From Clostridia bacterium (GTDB lineage Bacteria; Bacillota_A; Clostridia; UBA1212; UBA1255): a stretch of DNA of 24,798 nucleotides. The stretch is taken from positions 1 through 24,798 of the forward strand of contig JAFWZH010000084.1 in the NCBI GenBank assembly GCA_017522515.1, written 5' to 3'. A program made the translations under genes and the position numbers. A model generated the notes under the pieces. It saw only the letters and a program-made list of their open reading frames with translations. It ran no database searches and had not been told where the DNA came from. The first letter of the stretch is position 1. Each line of letters opens with the position of its first letter. Positions 6,725 to 14,282 of the stretch are shown here, one piece after another.

Positions 6725-9700
6725 ATGCAAGAAATGAAGCAAAGCAAGTTATTACAGGAGCTTTTCGAATGTCAAGATAGAAAGAGTTCTGTCTATACAA
6801 TAGAAGAATTGTTTGTGAATATAATTGACAGAATGCTTTGTGATGATGGAGATAATGATAATGAAGAGCTTTTGGAAGTAAAACGCCTTTTTTGCTCTTT
6901 TATAAATAATCTTGACACCGCTAAGGCTTATTTGAGCGAGAGTATTAATGGTACTGAGTTTCAAAAGTGTATGGCTGCCGGTTATAGCGGAGCTGTGATG
7001 GCAAACGTGATTGAAAGATGTGAGAAAGAAAATAGGGAATGTATTACAACTGTTGATATTTTAAATTTTGTTTTTGAAGACCCTTCAGGCACAATAAAGA
7101 CTGTTATGAGCGATGAAGTTTATCCTGTTAAGTCTGAAATGGCAAAAATTGTGGAGGAAACAAGGGCCATTCGTACAAAATTAAAATCAAAAGTGTTTGG
7201 TCAGGATAATGCAATTGATGTTTTTGTTACCGGTTATTTTAAGGCAAGAATGCTTGCTTTGACAGATGAAGAACGTTATCGTCCGAAGGCTACGTTTCTT
7301 TTTGCCGGTCCTCCCGGCGTAGGTAAGACTTTTTTGGCAGAGTCTGTTGCAGATGCTTTAAATATGAGAAGTAAGTTTAAAGTGTTCGATATGAGCGAAT
7401 ACTGCGATAAAGAGGCTGCTATTGAATTTACCGGAAGCGATGGTGTTTATAGAAACAGCAAGGGCGGCAATCTTACCACGTTTGTGGAGAAAAATCCTGA
7501 GTGTGTTTTGTTGTTTGATGAGATTGAAAAAGCACATATCAGTATTATTCATCTCTTTCTTCAAATTTTGGATGCCGGACGAATAAGAGATAGTAAAACT
7601 GATAAAGAAATATCTTTAAAAGATGCCATAATCATATTTACAACGAATGCAGGCAAGCAATTATATGAGGAAACTGAGGAAGAACTATCTCTTTTGCAGA
7701 GAAATGTTATCTTAAATGCCCTTCGCAGTGACATTAATCCTGTGACTCAAGAACCTTATTTCCCGGCAGCAATTTGCTCAAGATTTGCATCGGGAAATGT
7801 AGTTATGTTTAATCATATGAAGGCATACGATTTGCTTCGTATTGTAAAGAAAGAAATTCTCAAAAATATACACAATATAAAGAGAAAAACAGGTATTGAT
7901 ATAAAAATCCAAGAAGATGTATACACTGCACTTCTTTTCTCTGAAGGTGGAAATGTTGACGCACGAACAATAAAGAGTCGCGCAGAATCATTTATTAATA
8001 ATGAGTTATATGAGCTTTTGCGTTTGATTGATACGGAAAAGGTTAAGACTACAATCGATAACATTGAATCAATAAAGATAGAAGTGGATTTAAACGAATC
8101 TGATGATGAAATCAAATCGCTTTTTGATAAAGATAAAAAAAATAAGATTCTTGTACTTGCAAGTGATAAAACGATAAAGTTATGTCAGAAAAAGCTTACG
8201 CAATTTGAGGTTATTGGAGTAAAAACTAAAATAGATGCAGTAAAGGAAATAAAAAAAGCACCGATTGATATTGCATTGATTGATATAAGATACGACGCTT
8301 CGGGGAAAATAGATTCTGTTTTAAATATAGAGGACATTAAGTCACCGGGAAGAGACCTTCTCAAGTTTTTACAGGAACAAAGAAATCTGTTGCCGGTATT
8401 CCTTATTGAAGAAAAAACAACTTTAATGACAGAGGAAGAAAAGGAGTCTTTCCTAAAACAGGGAATAAGAGATATATTAAAGATTAGTGGAAAAAAGAAC
8501 ACTTTTGCGGAAAAAATAAAGGCGAGTACAACAAATCTTTACCAGCAGGCCTGTCTTATAAAATTGGCGAGCAGTAAAAAAACTGCTTCTTTCGAGACGT
8601 CGCAAACAGTATCAAAGAATGGAAAAATCGCAAGAATTAAGTTGTTTGACTTTAAACTTTCGGTTGCGGTTGATTCAGAAGATTCAAGGGATGTGTTGAG
8701 TGATGTATCAAAGCCGGATGTAAAGTTTGAAGATATAATCGGAGCCGATGATGCAAAAAAAGAACTCAAATTTTCTATAAAGTATTTAAAGAATCCATAT
8801 AAGTATACAGGAACCGGACTTAAAGCACCGCGAGGTATATTACTTTATGGTCCTTCAGGAACGGGCAAAACAATGTTGGCGAGAGCAATGGCTTCTGAAG
8901 CAGGAGTAGCTTTCATTGCTACCGAAGGAAATGATTTTTTGAAAAACGGCATTCAATGTGGACCGGCAAGGGTGCATGAAATATTCAGAAGAGCGCGCAA
9001 ATACGCTCCTTCCATATTGTTTATAGATGAGATTGATACAATTGTAAAAGAAAGAAAAGTCGGTGATTCTACTGAGAGCATAATTACGGCTTTTCTTACT
9101 GAGATGGATGGCTTTTCAACTGATCCGTCAAGGCCTGTGTTTGTACTTGCAGCAACCAATTATACGGTTGAACCGGGTACGGGCAGAAGCCTTGACTCTG
9201 CATTGATGCGCAGGTTTGATAAAAGAATTTACATAGAACTTCCCAATAAGGTTAGCAGAAGTCTATTTTTAAAGAAGAAAACAAGGGAAAACAGTGCTCT
9301 TAAGATCAATGAATCTCAAATAGACAGTATAGTGCTAAGGTCAACGGGAATGAGCCTTGCGGAGCTTGATTCGGTAGTTGAACTTGCTTTGCGTTCTGCT
9401 ATACGAGAGGGAAAAACAACAGTAAATGATTCGATATTAGAGGAAGCTTTTGAAGAATTTAACGGTGGTGAAGTCAGAAAATGGGACGAAACGCTTCTAG
9501 AGCGAGTTGCTCGTCATGAGGCCGGACATGCTTTGCTGTGTTGGCACAGCGGAGAAACGCCGACATATGTTACCATTGTTGCTAGAGAAAATCACGGTGG
9601 ATATATGCAACACGCCGAGAATGAGAATAAGCCTTTTTATACAAAAAAAGAGTTACTTTCAAGAATTAGAATATCGTTGGGAGGCAGGGCGGCAGAACTC

Positions 9701-10033
9701 GTTTATTATGGAGATAAAGATGGCGTTTCAACTTGCGCAAGAGCAGATCTGGCATCTGCATCAAAAATTGCAAGGAGTCTTATTTGTACATACGGAATGG
9801 ATGAGGATTTTGGTATGGATGTACTAGCCAGCGAAATTACAGCAGACAGTTTGTTATCAGATAAAATTCATAACGCAATTAATAAAATATTGATGCGAGA
9901 AATGACAGTGGCTAAGGAAATTATTGAAAAGAATAAAAGGCTGATGGACGCTTTGGCTCAAGCGCTTTTGAATAAAAACTACCTGAACGAGGCAGAAATT
10001 AGAGCAGTTCTTTTAAAAGAAAAATTGGTTTAA
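6725..10033 (+). CDS. Fusion: ClpA-like AAA+, receiver-like domain, FtsH-type AAA+ and M41 zinc metalloprotease
   Basis: 1102 aa, ATG 6725 after AGGAG (6713-6717). (1) Residues about 1-130: helical N-terminal domain. (2) About 150-435: ClpA/B-type AAA+ with Walker A GPPGVGKT (195-202), Walker B LLFDEIEKA (262-270), sensor 1 IIFTTNAG (303-310), SRF arginine finger (R353) and sensor 2 GNVDAR; the GYVG pore motif is GVYR (240-243). (3) About 473-588: receiver-like fold with ALIDIRY (D520) and PVFLIEEK (K564). (4) About 665-910: FtsH AAA+ with GPSGTGKT (709-716), FIDEID (766-771) and LDSALMRRFD. (5) M41 protease: HEAGH (931-935) and third ligand D1008. There is no membrane anchor, and the FVG pore motif of FtsH reads GIQ (742-744). 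Usual FtsH is about 600-700 aa and membrane-bound. It is likely a soluble regulated protease. Confidence 0.88.
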   Translation: MQEMKQSKLLQELFECQDRKSSVYTIEELFVNIIDRMLCDDGDNDNEELLEVKRLFCSFINNLDTAKAYLSESINGTEFQKCMAAGYSGAVMANVIERCEKENRECITTVDILNFVFEDPSGTIKTVMSDEVYPVKSEMAKIVEETRAIRTKLKSKVFGQDNAIDVFVTGYFKARMLALTDEERYRPKATFLFAGPPGVGKTFLAESVADALNMRSKFKVFDMSEYCDKEAAIEFTGSDGVYRNSKGGNLTTFVEKNPECVLLFDEIEKAHISIIHLFLQILDAGRIRDSKTDKEISLKDAIIIFTTNAGKQLYEETEEELSLLQRNVILNALRSDINPVTQEPYFPAAICSRFASGNVVMFNHMKAYDLLRIVKKEILKNIHNIKRKTGIDIKIQEDVYTALLFSEGGNVDARTIKSRAESFINNELYELLRLIDTEKVKTTIDNIESIKIEVDLNESDDEIKSLFDKDKKNKILVLASDKTIKLCQKKLTQFEVIGVKTKIDAVKEIKKAPIDIALIDIRYDASGKIDSVLNIEDIKSPGRDLLKFLQEQRNLLPVFLIEEKTTLMTEEEKESFLKQGIRDILKISGKKNTFAEKIKASTTNLYQQACLIKLASSKKTASFETSQTVSKNGKIARIKLFDFKLSVAVDSEDSRDVLSDVSKPDVKFEDIIGADDAKKELKFSIKYLKNPYKYTGTGLKAPRGILLYGPSGTGKTMLARAMASEAGVAFIATEGNDFLKNGIQCGPARVHEIFRRARKYAPSILFIDEIDTIVKERKVGDSTESIITAFLTEMDGFSTDPSRPVFVLAATNYTVEPGTGRSLDSALMRRFDKRIYIELPNKVSRSLFLKKKTRENSALKINESQIDSIVLRSTGMSLAELDSVVELALRSAIREGKTTVNDSILEEAFEEFNGGEVRKWDETLLERVARHEAGHALLCWHSGETPTYVTIVARENHGGYMQHAENENKPFYTKKELLSRIRISLGGRAAELVYYGDKDGVSTCARADLASASKIARSLICTYGMDEDFGMDVLASEITADSLLSDKIHNAINKILMREMTVAKEIIEKNKRLMDALAQALLNKNYLNEAEIRAVLLKEKLV

Positions 10034-10042
10034 TGATAGAGG

Positions 10043-10197
10043 CTATATTCCCACAATTTTAGGATAATCGTATAGACATTTATGAACCAATGAGTTTATC
10101 TTCTTGTCCAGTTTTTCAATGCTTCTTGTTATCCTGTGTTATTAGTTTCCATATCAAATAAGATAGATATTCCGTTTTTTAATTGCTGTGTGTTCAT
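10043..10197 (-). pseudogene. Frameshifted short gene remnant
   Basis: On the minus strand, GAGGTAATGTT precedes ATG 10197 and a frame of 22 codons that stops at 10129-10131. A one-base shift near 10135 restores a second open stretch (containing TRSIEKLDKKINSL) that ends at 10043-10045. Together they would give about 51 aa with the look of an N-terminal coiled-coil start (METNN, then SIEKLDKKI). I read this as the broken beginning of an older gene, left between the protease gene and the CRISPR operon. Function unknown. Confidence 0.45.
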
Positions 10198-10366
10198 AAC
10201 ATTACCTCACTTTTTTTTTACACAATGAAAAACAAGGCACAATATGATTTTTTTGCAAAAAAATTTTTATTATATTGTGCAAAGTGTGCGAAAAAATTGC
10301 ATTTTTTGTTGTTTATGTAGATGAGTTGATGATAACTCGTGAAAAATTTCCGGAGGAAGAATTAAT
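10198..10366. repeat. AT-rich intergenic segment with inverted repeats
   Basis: A 9-bp inverted repeat GCACAATAT (10237-10245) / ATATTGTGC (10272-10280) encloses a perfect 16-bp palindrome of seven T, GC, seven A (10248-10263). Next to it are TGTGCG (10285-10290) and AAAAAA-TTGCA-TTTTTT (10291-10307). Shorter related motifs (ACACAAT, TGTGC) recur nearby. It could be an operator, a bidirectional terminator or a replication/partition-type site. A GAGTT/AACTC dyad (10323-10338) lies just before the ribosome-binding site of the next gene. No protein-coding gene other than the remnant at 10043-10197 is seen in the 333-base gap 10034-10366. Confidence 0.55.
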
Positions 10367-10567
10367 ATGAAAAAAGAAAAGAGAGATTTCTCTGTAGGGG
10401 AGTTTTGCAAAGTGACAATAATAATTGCAGGTATTGTTGCTTTTTTGGGATTAATGGTTTGTATTGTTATTTCAGGAGTTATGACAGACAGACGTTACGA
10501 AGAAAGATCGTGTGGCTGTGAGATATGTCTAAAGAACAACATTACAGATGAATACACGGTGGTGTAG
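10367..10567 (+). CDS. Small single-pass membrane protein with a CxCxxC tail
   Basis: 66 aa, ATG 10367 behind GGAGGA (10352-10357). A basic N-terminus (KKEKR) precedes one hydrophobic helix (about 16-38), then a short polar tail with C49, C51 and C54. The positive-inside rule places the N-terminus in the cytoplasm and the cysteine tail outside. The helix contains two further cysteines (C14, C32). It lies alone between two operons: an AT-rich repeat region upstream, and a 204-base gap with its own promoter downstream. I do not recognise a family. It may be a membrane partner of the CorA-like protein or unrelated. Confidence 0.6.
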   Translation: MKKEKRDFSVGEFCKVTIIIAGIVAFLGLMVCIVISGVMTDRRYEERSCGCEICLKNNITDEYTVV

Positions 10568-10666
10568 AGACAATAAGCGGATATTATTGGAATGATATAT
10601 TTTTTGAACACAGAGAAGACTTCTAAGAAATAAGAACCCTTGTGAATGGTTGTTTATATAAAGTTG

Positions 10667-10680
10667 TCGGTACATACCGA
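10667..10680. promoter_or_regulatory. 14-bp palindrome upstream of the CRISPR operon promoter
   Basis: TCGGTACATACCGA: 6-bp arms TCGGTA/TACCGA around CA, perfectly symmetric, ending 15 bases before the -35 box at 10696. The position fits an activator or repressor site for the CorA-cmr operon. No regulator is identified. Confidence 0.45.
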
Positions 10681-10695
10681 GAATGTGTAAATTCA

Positions 10696-10724
10696 TTGAC
10701 AGTTATGACAAAAAAATATATACT
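10696..10724 (+). promoter_or_regulatory. Sigma-A promoter of the CorA-like/cmr operon
   Basis: Consensus TTGACA (10696-10701), a 17-nt spacer and TATACT (10719-10724). Transcription should begin near 10731, about 40 bases before the ATG at 10772. It is the best promoter on the plus strand of the window and explains transcription of the closely packed genes up to 19340. Confidence 0.82.
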
Positions 10725-10771
10725 ACATATAGTTCGCTTCTTGTAATGAGATTTGATATGGGGGGAGATTT

Positions 10772-12379
10772 ATGAACGAGGTTTTTAGTTATCATACGTT
10801 TATTTTACCTATTATCTGGGATGTGCCTAATAGTAAAATTGGAATTCAAGAAAAAATTTGTAGTTTGTTTGATAACAATCCAAATTGGAAATGTACAGAT
10901 TTCGATGACGAATATAGTATAAATTTGTCAATAGAGAATATGACAGAGGATGACGCATATTTGCTGTATGCAGAATATCAATATTTTAACCCTGCAGCAA
11001 GAAGAGCAATGTACGGATTAGGTGCAGGTATAGTACGTAATTATTGTTTTAGACCGGATTGCGTAAAAAATAAAGGCCAATACATAATTGAAGCTAAGGG
11101 CAACAAGTATGTCCTTATGATAAATGCTATACGTTTGAGAATATATAATACCGGCGTGGCTCTTTTTGTTTTGGAATGTGAAAATATACGCAGTGCTGAA
11201 TATCATTACCAGAACAATTTGGATGCCGTTAAAAATATTAATGACTATGGACGACGCATATCGTTGCCATTTTTGCCAAGAGAAGACAGCGGATTCTATA
11301 CCATATGTGCAGACAAGCTCACCTTGTCTATTGATGGTATAGGTGTTTTCGTATCTGACTATATGGAATTGGCCCGTAAAACAAAAACGGCAGAAGATGT
11401 AATGCATAACGTTTCGTTTACCCATATGTGTGATTTTGTAAAAGAAATCATGAGTTTTGGCGGTGATTGTAAATTTACATCAAATCCCAAACATGTGAAT
11501 AATAAAGAAAATGTTTTTTATATTTATCCGGCAATAGACGACAGAATGTTTGTTGCATGTGTAATAAACGATAAGACTTGTGCAGAGCATTATACACGTC
11601 AAGATGATGGAAAATATGAATATCTTTGCGAAAAATCAAATATGTCAAAGGATTTATACGAGCTTGCTTTTGTTGACCCTGCCGGAGGCTGTTCCTGCAT
11701 GCATTCGGAAATGCGTCGCGAGTTACTTGAAAAACACGTATACAGACGTTGGATAGATTACGGAACTATAACTACAGTAGCAAACCAAAGTTTAATAAGT
11801 GTTTCAAATTTTGCACCGACAGTCAATAGTTTTATAACCCAATATTATCAACTTTGTTGCTTATGCCTTGTGCAAAGAGCCTCGATTTTAAATTTTCAAA
11901 GAGAAGCTGCTGCAGTTTCACAAACAATTGAAAAACGCGGTAAAAGTATAAATGCCGCAACTACAGCGAAAATATTGGATTTACAAGAACGTTTTGTTGC
12001 TTTTCAAAATCAACTTAGTTTTTCTGAAGTGACCCCGCAAGAACAAGGTGTTGACCTTTATAACATGATAATGGAGTCATTTTATATAGAAAATGAAAAG
12101 GTGGCGCTAAAAGAACAACTTGAAAGCTTATACTCTGCGGCTAATACAAATCTTGACTTTACTTTGAATAAAGGTGGTACAATTTTTGCGTTGGTTGCAA
12201 TTGTATTATCTCTTGCAAGTTTTGCAACAGATTTAATTGCAGTATTAGCGTTCTTTTTTAGCCCTGATAATGTGAATGGTTTAAGTAAATTTATACTATT
12301 TACAGCAATGGGAGGCATTTTTGCAATTATAGGATTTGTTATAGGAATTATTGTATTAAAGTACAGGAGGAAAAGATAG
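10772..12379 (+). CDS. corA: CRISPR-associated CorA-like membrane protein (candidate SAM-AMP effector)
   Basis: 535 aa, ATG 10772 behind GGGGGGAG. A large soluble N-terminal domain (about 1-380) is followed by a long helical stretch rich in charged residues and Gln (about 380-465), two membrane helices near the C-terminus (about 468-495 and 507-529) and a basic tail (KYRRKR). This is the CorA channel layout, in which a stalk helix leads into TM1. The GMN motif of magnesium channels after TM1 is absent (SPDNVNG there). CorA-like proteins in type III-B loci of other bacteria are membrane effectors activated by SAM-AMP made by Cas10 (known for Bacteroides fragilis). Position as first gene of the cmr operon supports the same role. 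Family assignment is by architecture and context. Confidence 0.72.
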   Translation: MNEVFSYHTFILPIIWDVPNSKIGIQEKICSLFDNNPNWKCTDFDDEYSINLSIENMTEDDAYLLYAEYQYFNPAARRAMYGLGAGIVRNYCFRPDCVKNKGQYIIEAKGNKYVLMINAIRLRIYNTGVALFVLECENIRSAEYHYQNNLDAVKNINDYGRRISLPFLPREDSGFYTICADKLTLSIDGIGVFVSDYMELARKTKTAEDVMHNVSFTHMCDFVKEIMSFGGDCKFTSNPKHVNNKENVFYIYPAIDDRMFVACVINDKTCAEHYTRQDDGKYEYLCEKSNMSKDLYELAFVDPAGGCSCMHSEMRRELLEKHVYRRWIDYGTITTVANQSLISVSNFAPTVNSFITQYYQLCCLCLVQRASILNFQREAAAVSQTIEKRGKSINAATTAKILDLQERFVAFQNQLSFSEVTPQEQGVDLYNMIMESFYIENEKVALKEQLESLYSAANTNLDFTLNKGGTIFALVAIVLSLASFATDLIAVLAFFFSPDNVNGLSKFILFTAMGGIFAIIGFVIGIIVLKYRRKR

Positions 12380-12912
12380 TGGGAAATAAAAATATAGATT
12401 TAAAAAAATTGTATTGGAAGGCTTGGCGACTTAATTATTTGTGGCATCCTTTTCGCAATAATCCCCGCAATGCTAATGCTATATATTACGGACTAAAATA
12501 TTGCGTTGGTTTAGAAAATTGGAAAAAAATTAATCCGGACGTGCGAAATAGTTGGGATTCGGCTGTTTTTAGTTTTGATAAGCTTTTTGGTCAGCTTAAA
12601 GTTTACAAAAACCTTGATATGAAAAGTCTGATAATTGAGGAGAAAAAAGAAAAAGAATCGGATCTTCTAACGGATACTTTAAAACATGGCATGAATGTAT
12701 TAGAAAAATTTAAGCATTGTGAAGAGAAGAACAAGCTCACTGTAGCAGATTATAATTTTTTGAAAGCATTTTTTGAAATTATGTATGATGAAGAGGCTTT
12801 GAAAACAATAATACTTGATTATTTGAAAGAAAAAGCCGAAGAAACCAGAAAGAAACAAGAAGAAGCAAAAGTGAAAGAAAAAACAGATGAAAAACAGGAG
12901 GGAAAAGAATGA
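12379..12912 (+). CDS. Unknown 177-aa protein in the cmr operon
   Basis: GTG 12379 overlaps the stop of the CorA-like gene (TAGTG), with AGGAGG (12365-12370) 8 nt upstream; the 3' end overlaps cmr1 by ATGA. The N-terminal part (about 1-75) is rich in aromatic residues (YWKAWRLNYLWHPF, WKKINPDVRNSWDSAVFSFDKLF). The middle is helical, and the last 35 residues are a highly charged Lys/Glu coiled-coil-like tail. I recognise no family, no catalytic motif and no membrane segment. Tight coupling on both sides suggests a product needed together with Cmr or CorA: a complex subunit, an adaptor to the membrane protein, or an accessory. Confidence 0.8.
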   Translation: MGNKNIDLKKLYWKAWRLNYLWHPFRNNPRNANAIYYGLKYCVGLENWKKINPDVRNSWDSAVFSFDKLFGQLKVYKNLDMKSLIIEEKKEKESDLLTDTLKHGMNVLEKFKHCEEKNKLTVADYNFLKAFFEIMYDEEALKTIILDYLKEKAEETRKKQEEAKVKEKTDEKQEGKE

Positions 12913-14282
12913 CGTGTGAAACAGTAATTAAATTGAAACAAGAAACACCATATATCCATTTTCAACATTATGAAAAAGGAGCAACGCTCAGAGCTACAGA
13001 GGTTAAACCGAAGTTGGATAAGTTTTTGGTTGAAAAGCTTGGCGGTGAAGCGAATATTAATAAGGAATGGTTTGTTAAATCAGAAAACAACAAAAAGGCA
13101 CTTAATTATAAACTCAAGTTTGCTGTGCAGGGTATAAATACTGTAAGTCAAGCAGGAAATGAAATCTGCAAAGCCATAGATGGCAACATTAGAAGTGAAG
13201 ACGAAAGAAAAAAACATGCAAATTGTTCTCGTGATGCTATAAATGGTATGTATTTTGCTAATATGGTAAATGGTACAAATTATAAAAGGCCACTTGTCGG
13301 TAATGATCTGGAGGAAAAACAAAAAGAAATAAAAAAAGCATATAAAGAAACGGTTTTTGCTGCCAGAAACATTACGATGTCTGTTGTTTGCTTCATACCA
13401 GAACTGATGGAAGAAATATGCAAATATGTACAGGAGTTTTTTGTTGTTGAAAATTTTGGCTCTCGTCAGTCTAAAGGATTTGGAGGATATTCTGTTAAAA
13501 GTATTGGTGATAAGCAAGTTAACTTGTCTGAAAAACAAATAGCTGATGCCTTGTGCGAAAAGTACGGAGCAGCAAAGTGCTATAAATTTGCGGGTGGAAT
13601 AAATAATGTTGAAACCTTAGAACGTATTAGGATTATATACAGCATAATTAAATCGGGTGCAAATTACGGATATACAAAGCCGAAATTATACAGACGATCT
13701 TTGCTTTTTGTGTATTTAAAAGATAAAGAAAAATTTAACAATGGCCGAGGTATTGGTAACGAGAAAGCGTTTTTAAAACAAAAGGGCATGGCGCCAATAA
13801 AAGTGACAAGAACCGATAATGTAAATAACGGATATTATAGAAATCAAAGAGATGAGGATTATCGATATACCAGAGCTTTGCTTGGTGTTGGAGATAATAT
13901 GTTTGGACCGAAGAGAGACGAAAAGGTTTCAATTGCTGAAACAAGCAAAAATATAGAAAGATATCCGTCAACATTGTTTTTTAAAGTTGTGGGTAATACG
14001 GTATATTATGTTGGTAAAAGAATATCTGAGGATGTGTTAGGTGCATCATTCAAGTTTTCTTCCTCTTATCAAAATAATAGACAGTCAAAAACACTTAATG
14101 TACCTTCTGAAAATGATGGTGTGGATGAAAACTTTATGGATGATTTTTTGGAATATTGTAAAAAAGAACTTAATAATCCAAATCCGAGAGAGGGAGATAG
14201 TCTCGTTCAATTTTTTAAAGTTCTTTTTAGAAATAACAACATAAAAATAGAGATTAAGGAGGCTTGTGCAAATGGACAATGA
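12909..14282 (+). CDS. cmr1: Cmr1-like RAMP protein (type III-B)
   Basis: 457 aa, ATG 12909 overlapping the previous stop. RAMP features: an N-terminal strand plus TPYIHF and then LRATEVKPKLDKFL, which takes the place of the usual R-x-x-x-(I/L)-x-G-x-L-R region, and a glycine-rich loop FGSRQSKGFGGY (about 183-194) followed by SVKSIG, as in Cmr1. Cmr1 caps the 3' side of the Cmr complex and helps bind target RNA. The order cmr1-cas10-cmr3-cmr4-cmr5-cmr6 is canonical. The protein is divergent in sequence, with a long Lys/Asn-rich second half. Identification rests on the glycine loop and the operon order. Confidence 0.75.
   Translation: MTCETVIKLKQETPYIHFQHYEKGATLRATEVKPKLDKFLVEKLGGEANINKEWFVKSENNKKALNYKLKFAVQGINTVSQAGNEICKAIDGNIRSEDERKKHANCSRDAINGMYFANMVNGTNYKRPLVGNDLEEKQKEIKKAYKETVFAARNITMSVVCFIPELMEEICKYVQEFFVVENFGSRQSKGFGGYSVKSIGDKQVNLSEKQIADALCEKYGAAKCYKFAGGINNVETLERIRIIYSIIKSGANYGYTKPKLYRRSLLFVYLKDKEKFNNGRGIGNEKAFLKQKGMAPIKVTRTDNVNNGYYRNQRDEDYRYTRALLGVGDNMFGPKRDEKVSIAETSKNIERYPSTLFFKVVGNTVYYVGKRISEDVLGASFKFSSSYQNNRQSKTLNVPSENDGVDENFMDDFLEYCKKELNNPNPREGDSLVQFFKVLFRNNNIKIEIKEACANGQ

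Noticed and set aside
9507..9827. 106-aa plus-strand frame inside the FtsH domain
   Set aside because: Alternate frame of the M41 region, whose main frame keeps HEAGH and the other catalytic residues.
10253..10276. Promoter TTGCAA ... TATATT before the 66-aa gene
   Set aside because: The spacer is only 12 bases, too short for a sigma-A promoter.
13080..13538. 152-aa open frame on the minus strand
   Set aside because: Opposite cmr1, rich in Phe/Ile from antisense Lys/Asn codons, no start signal.
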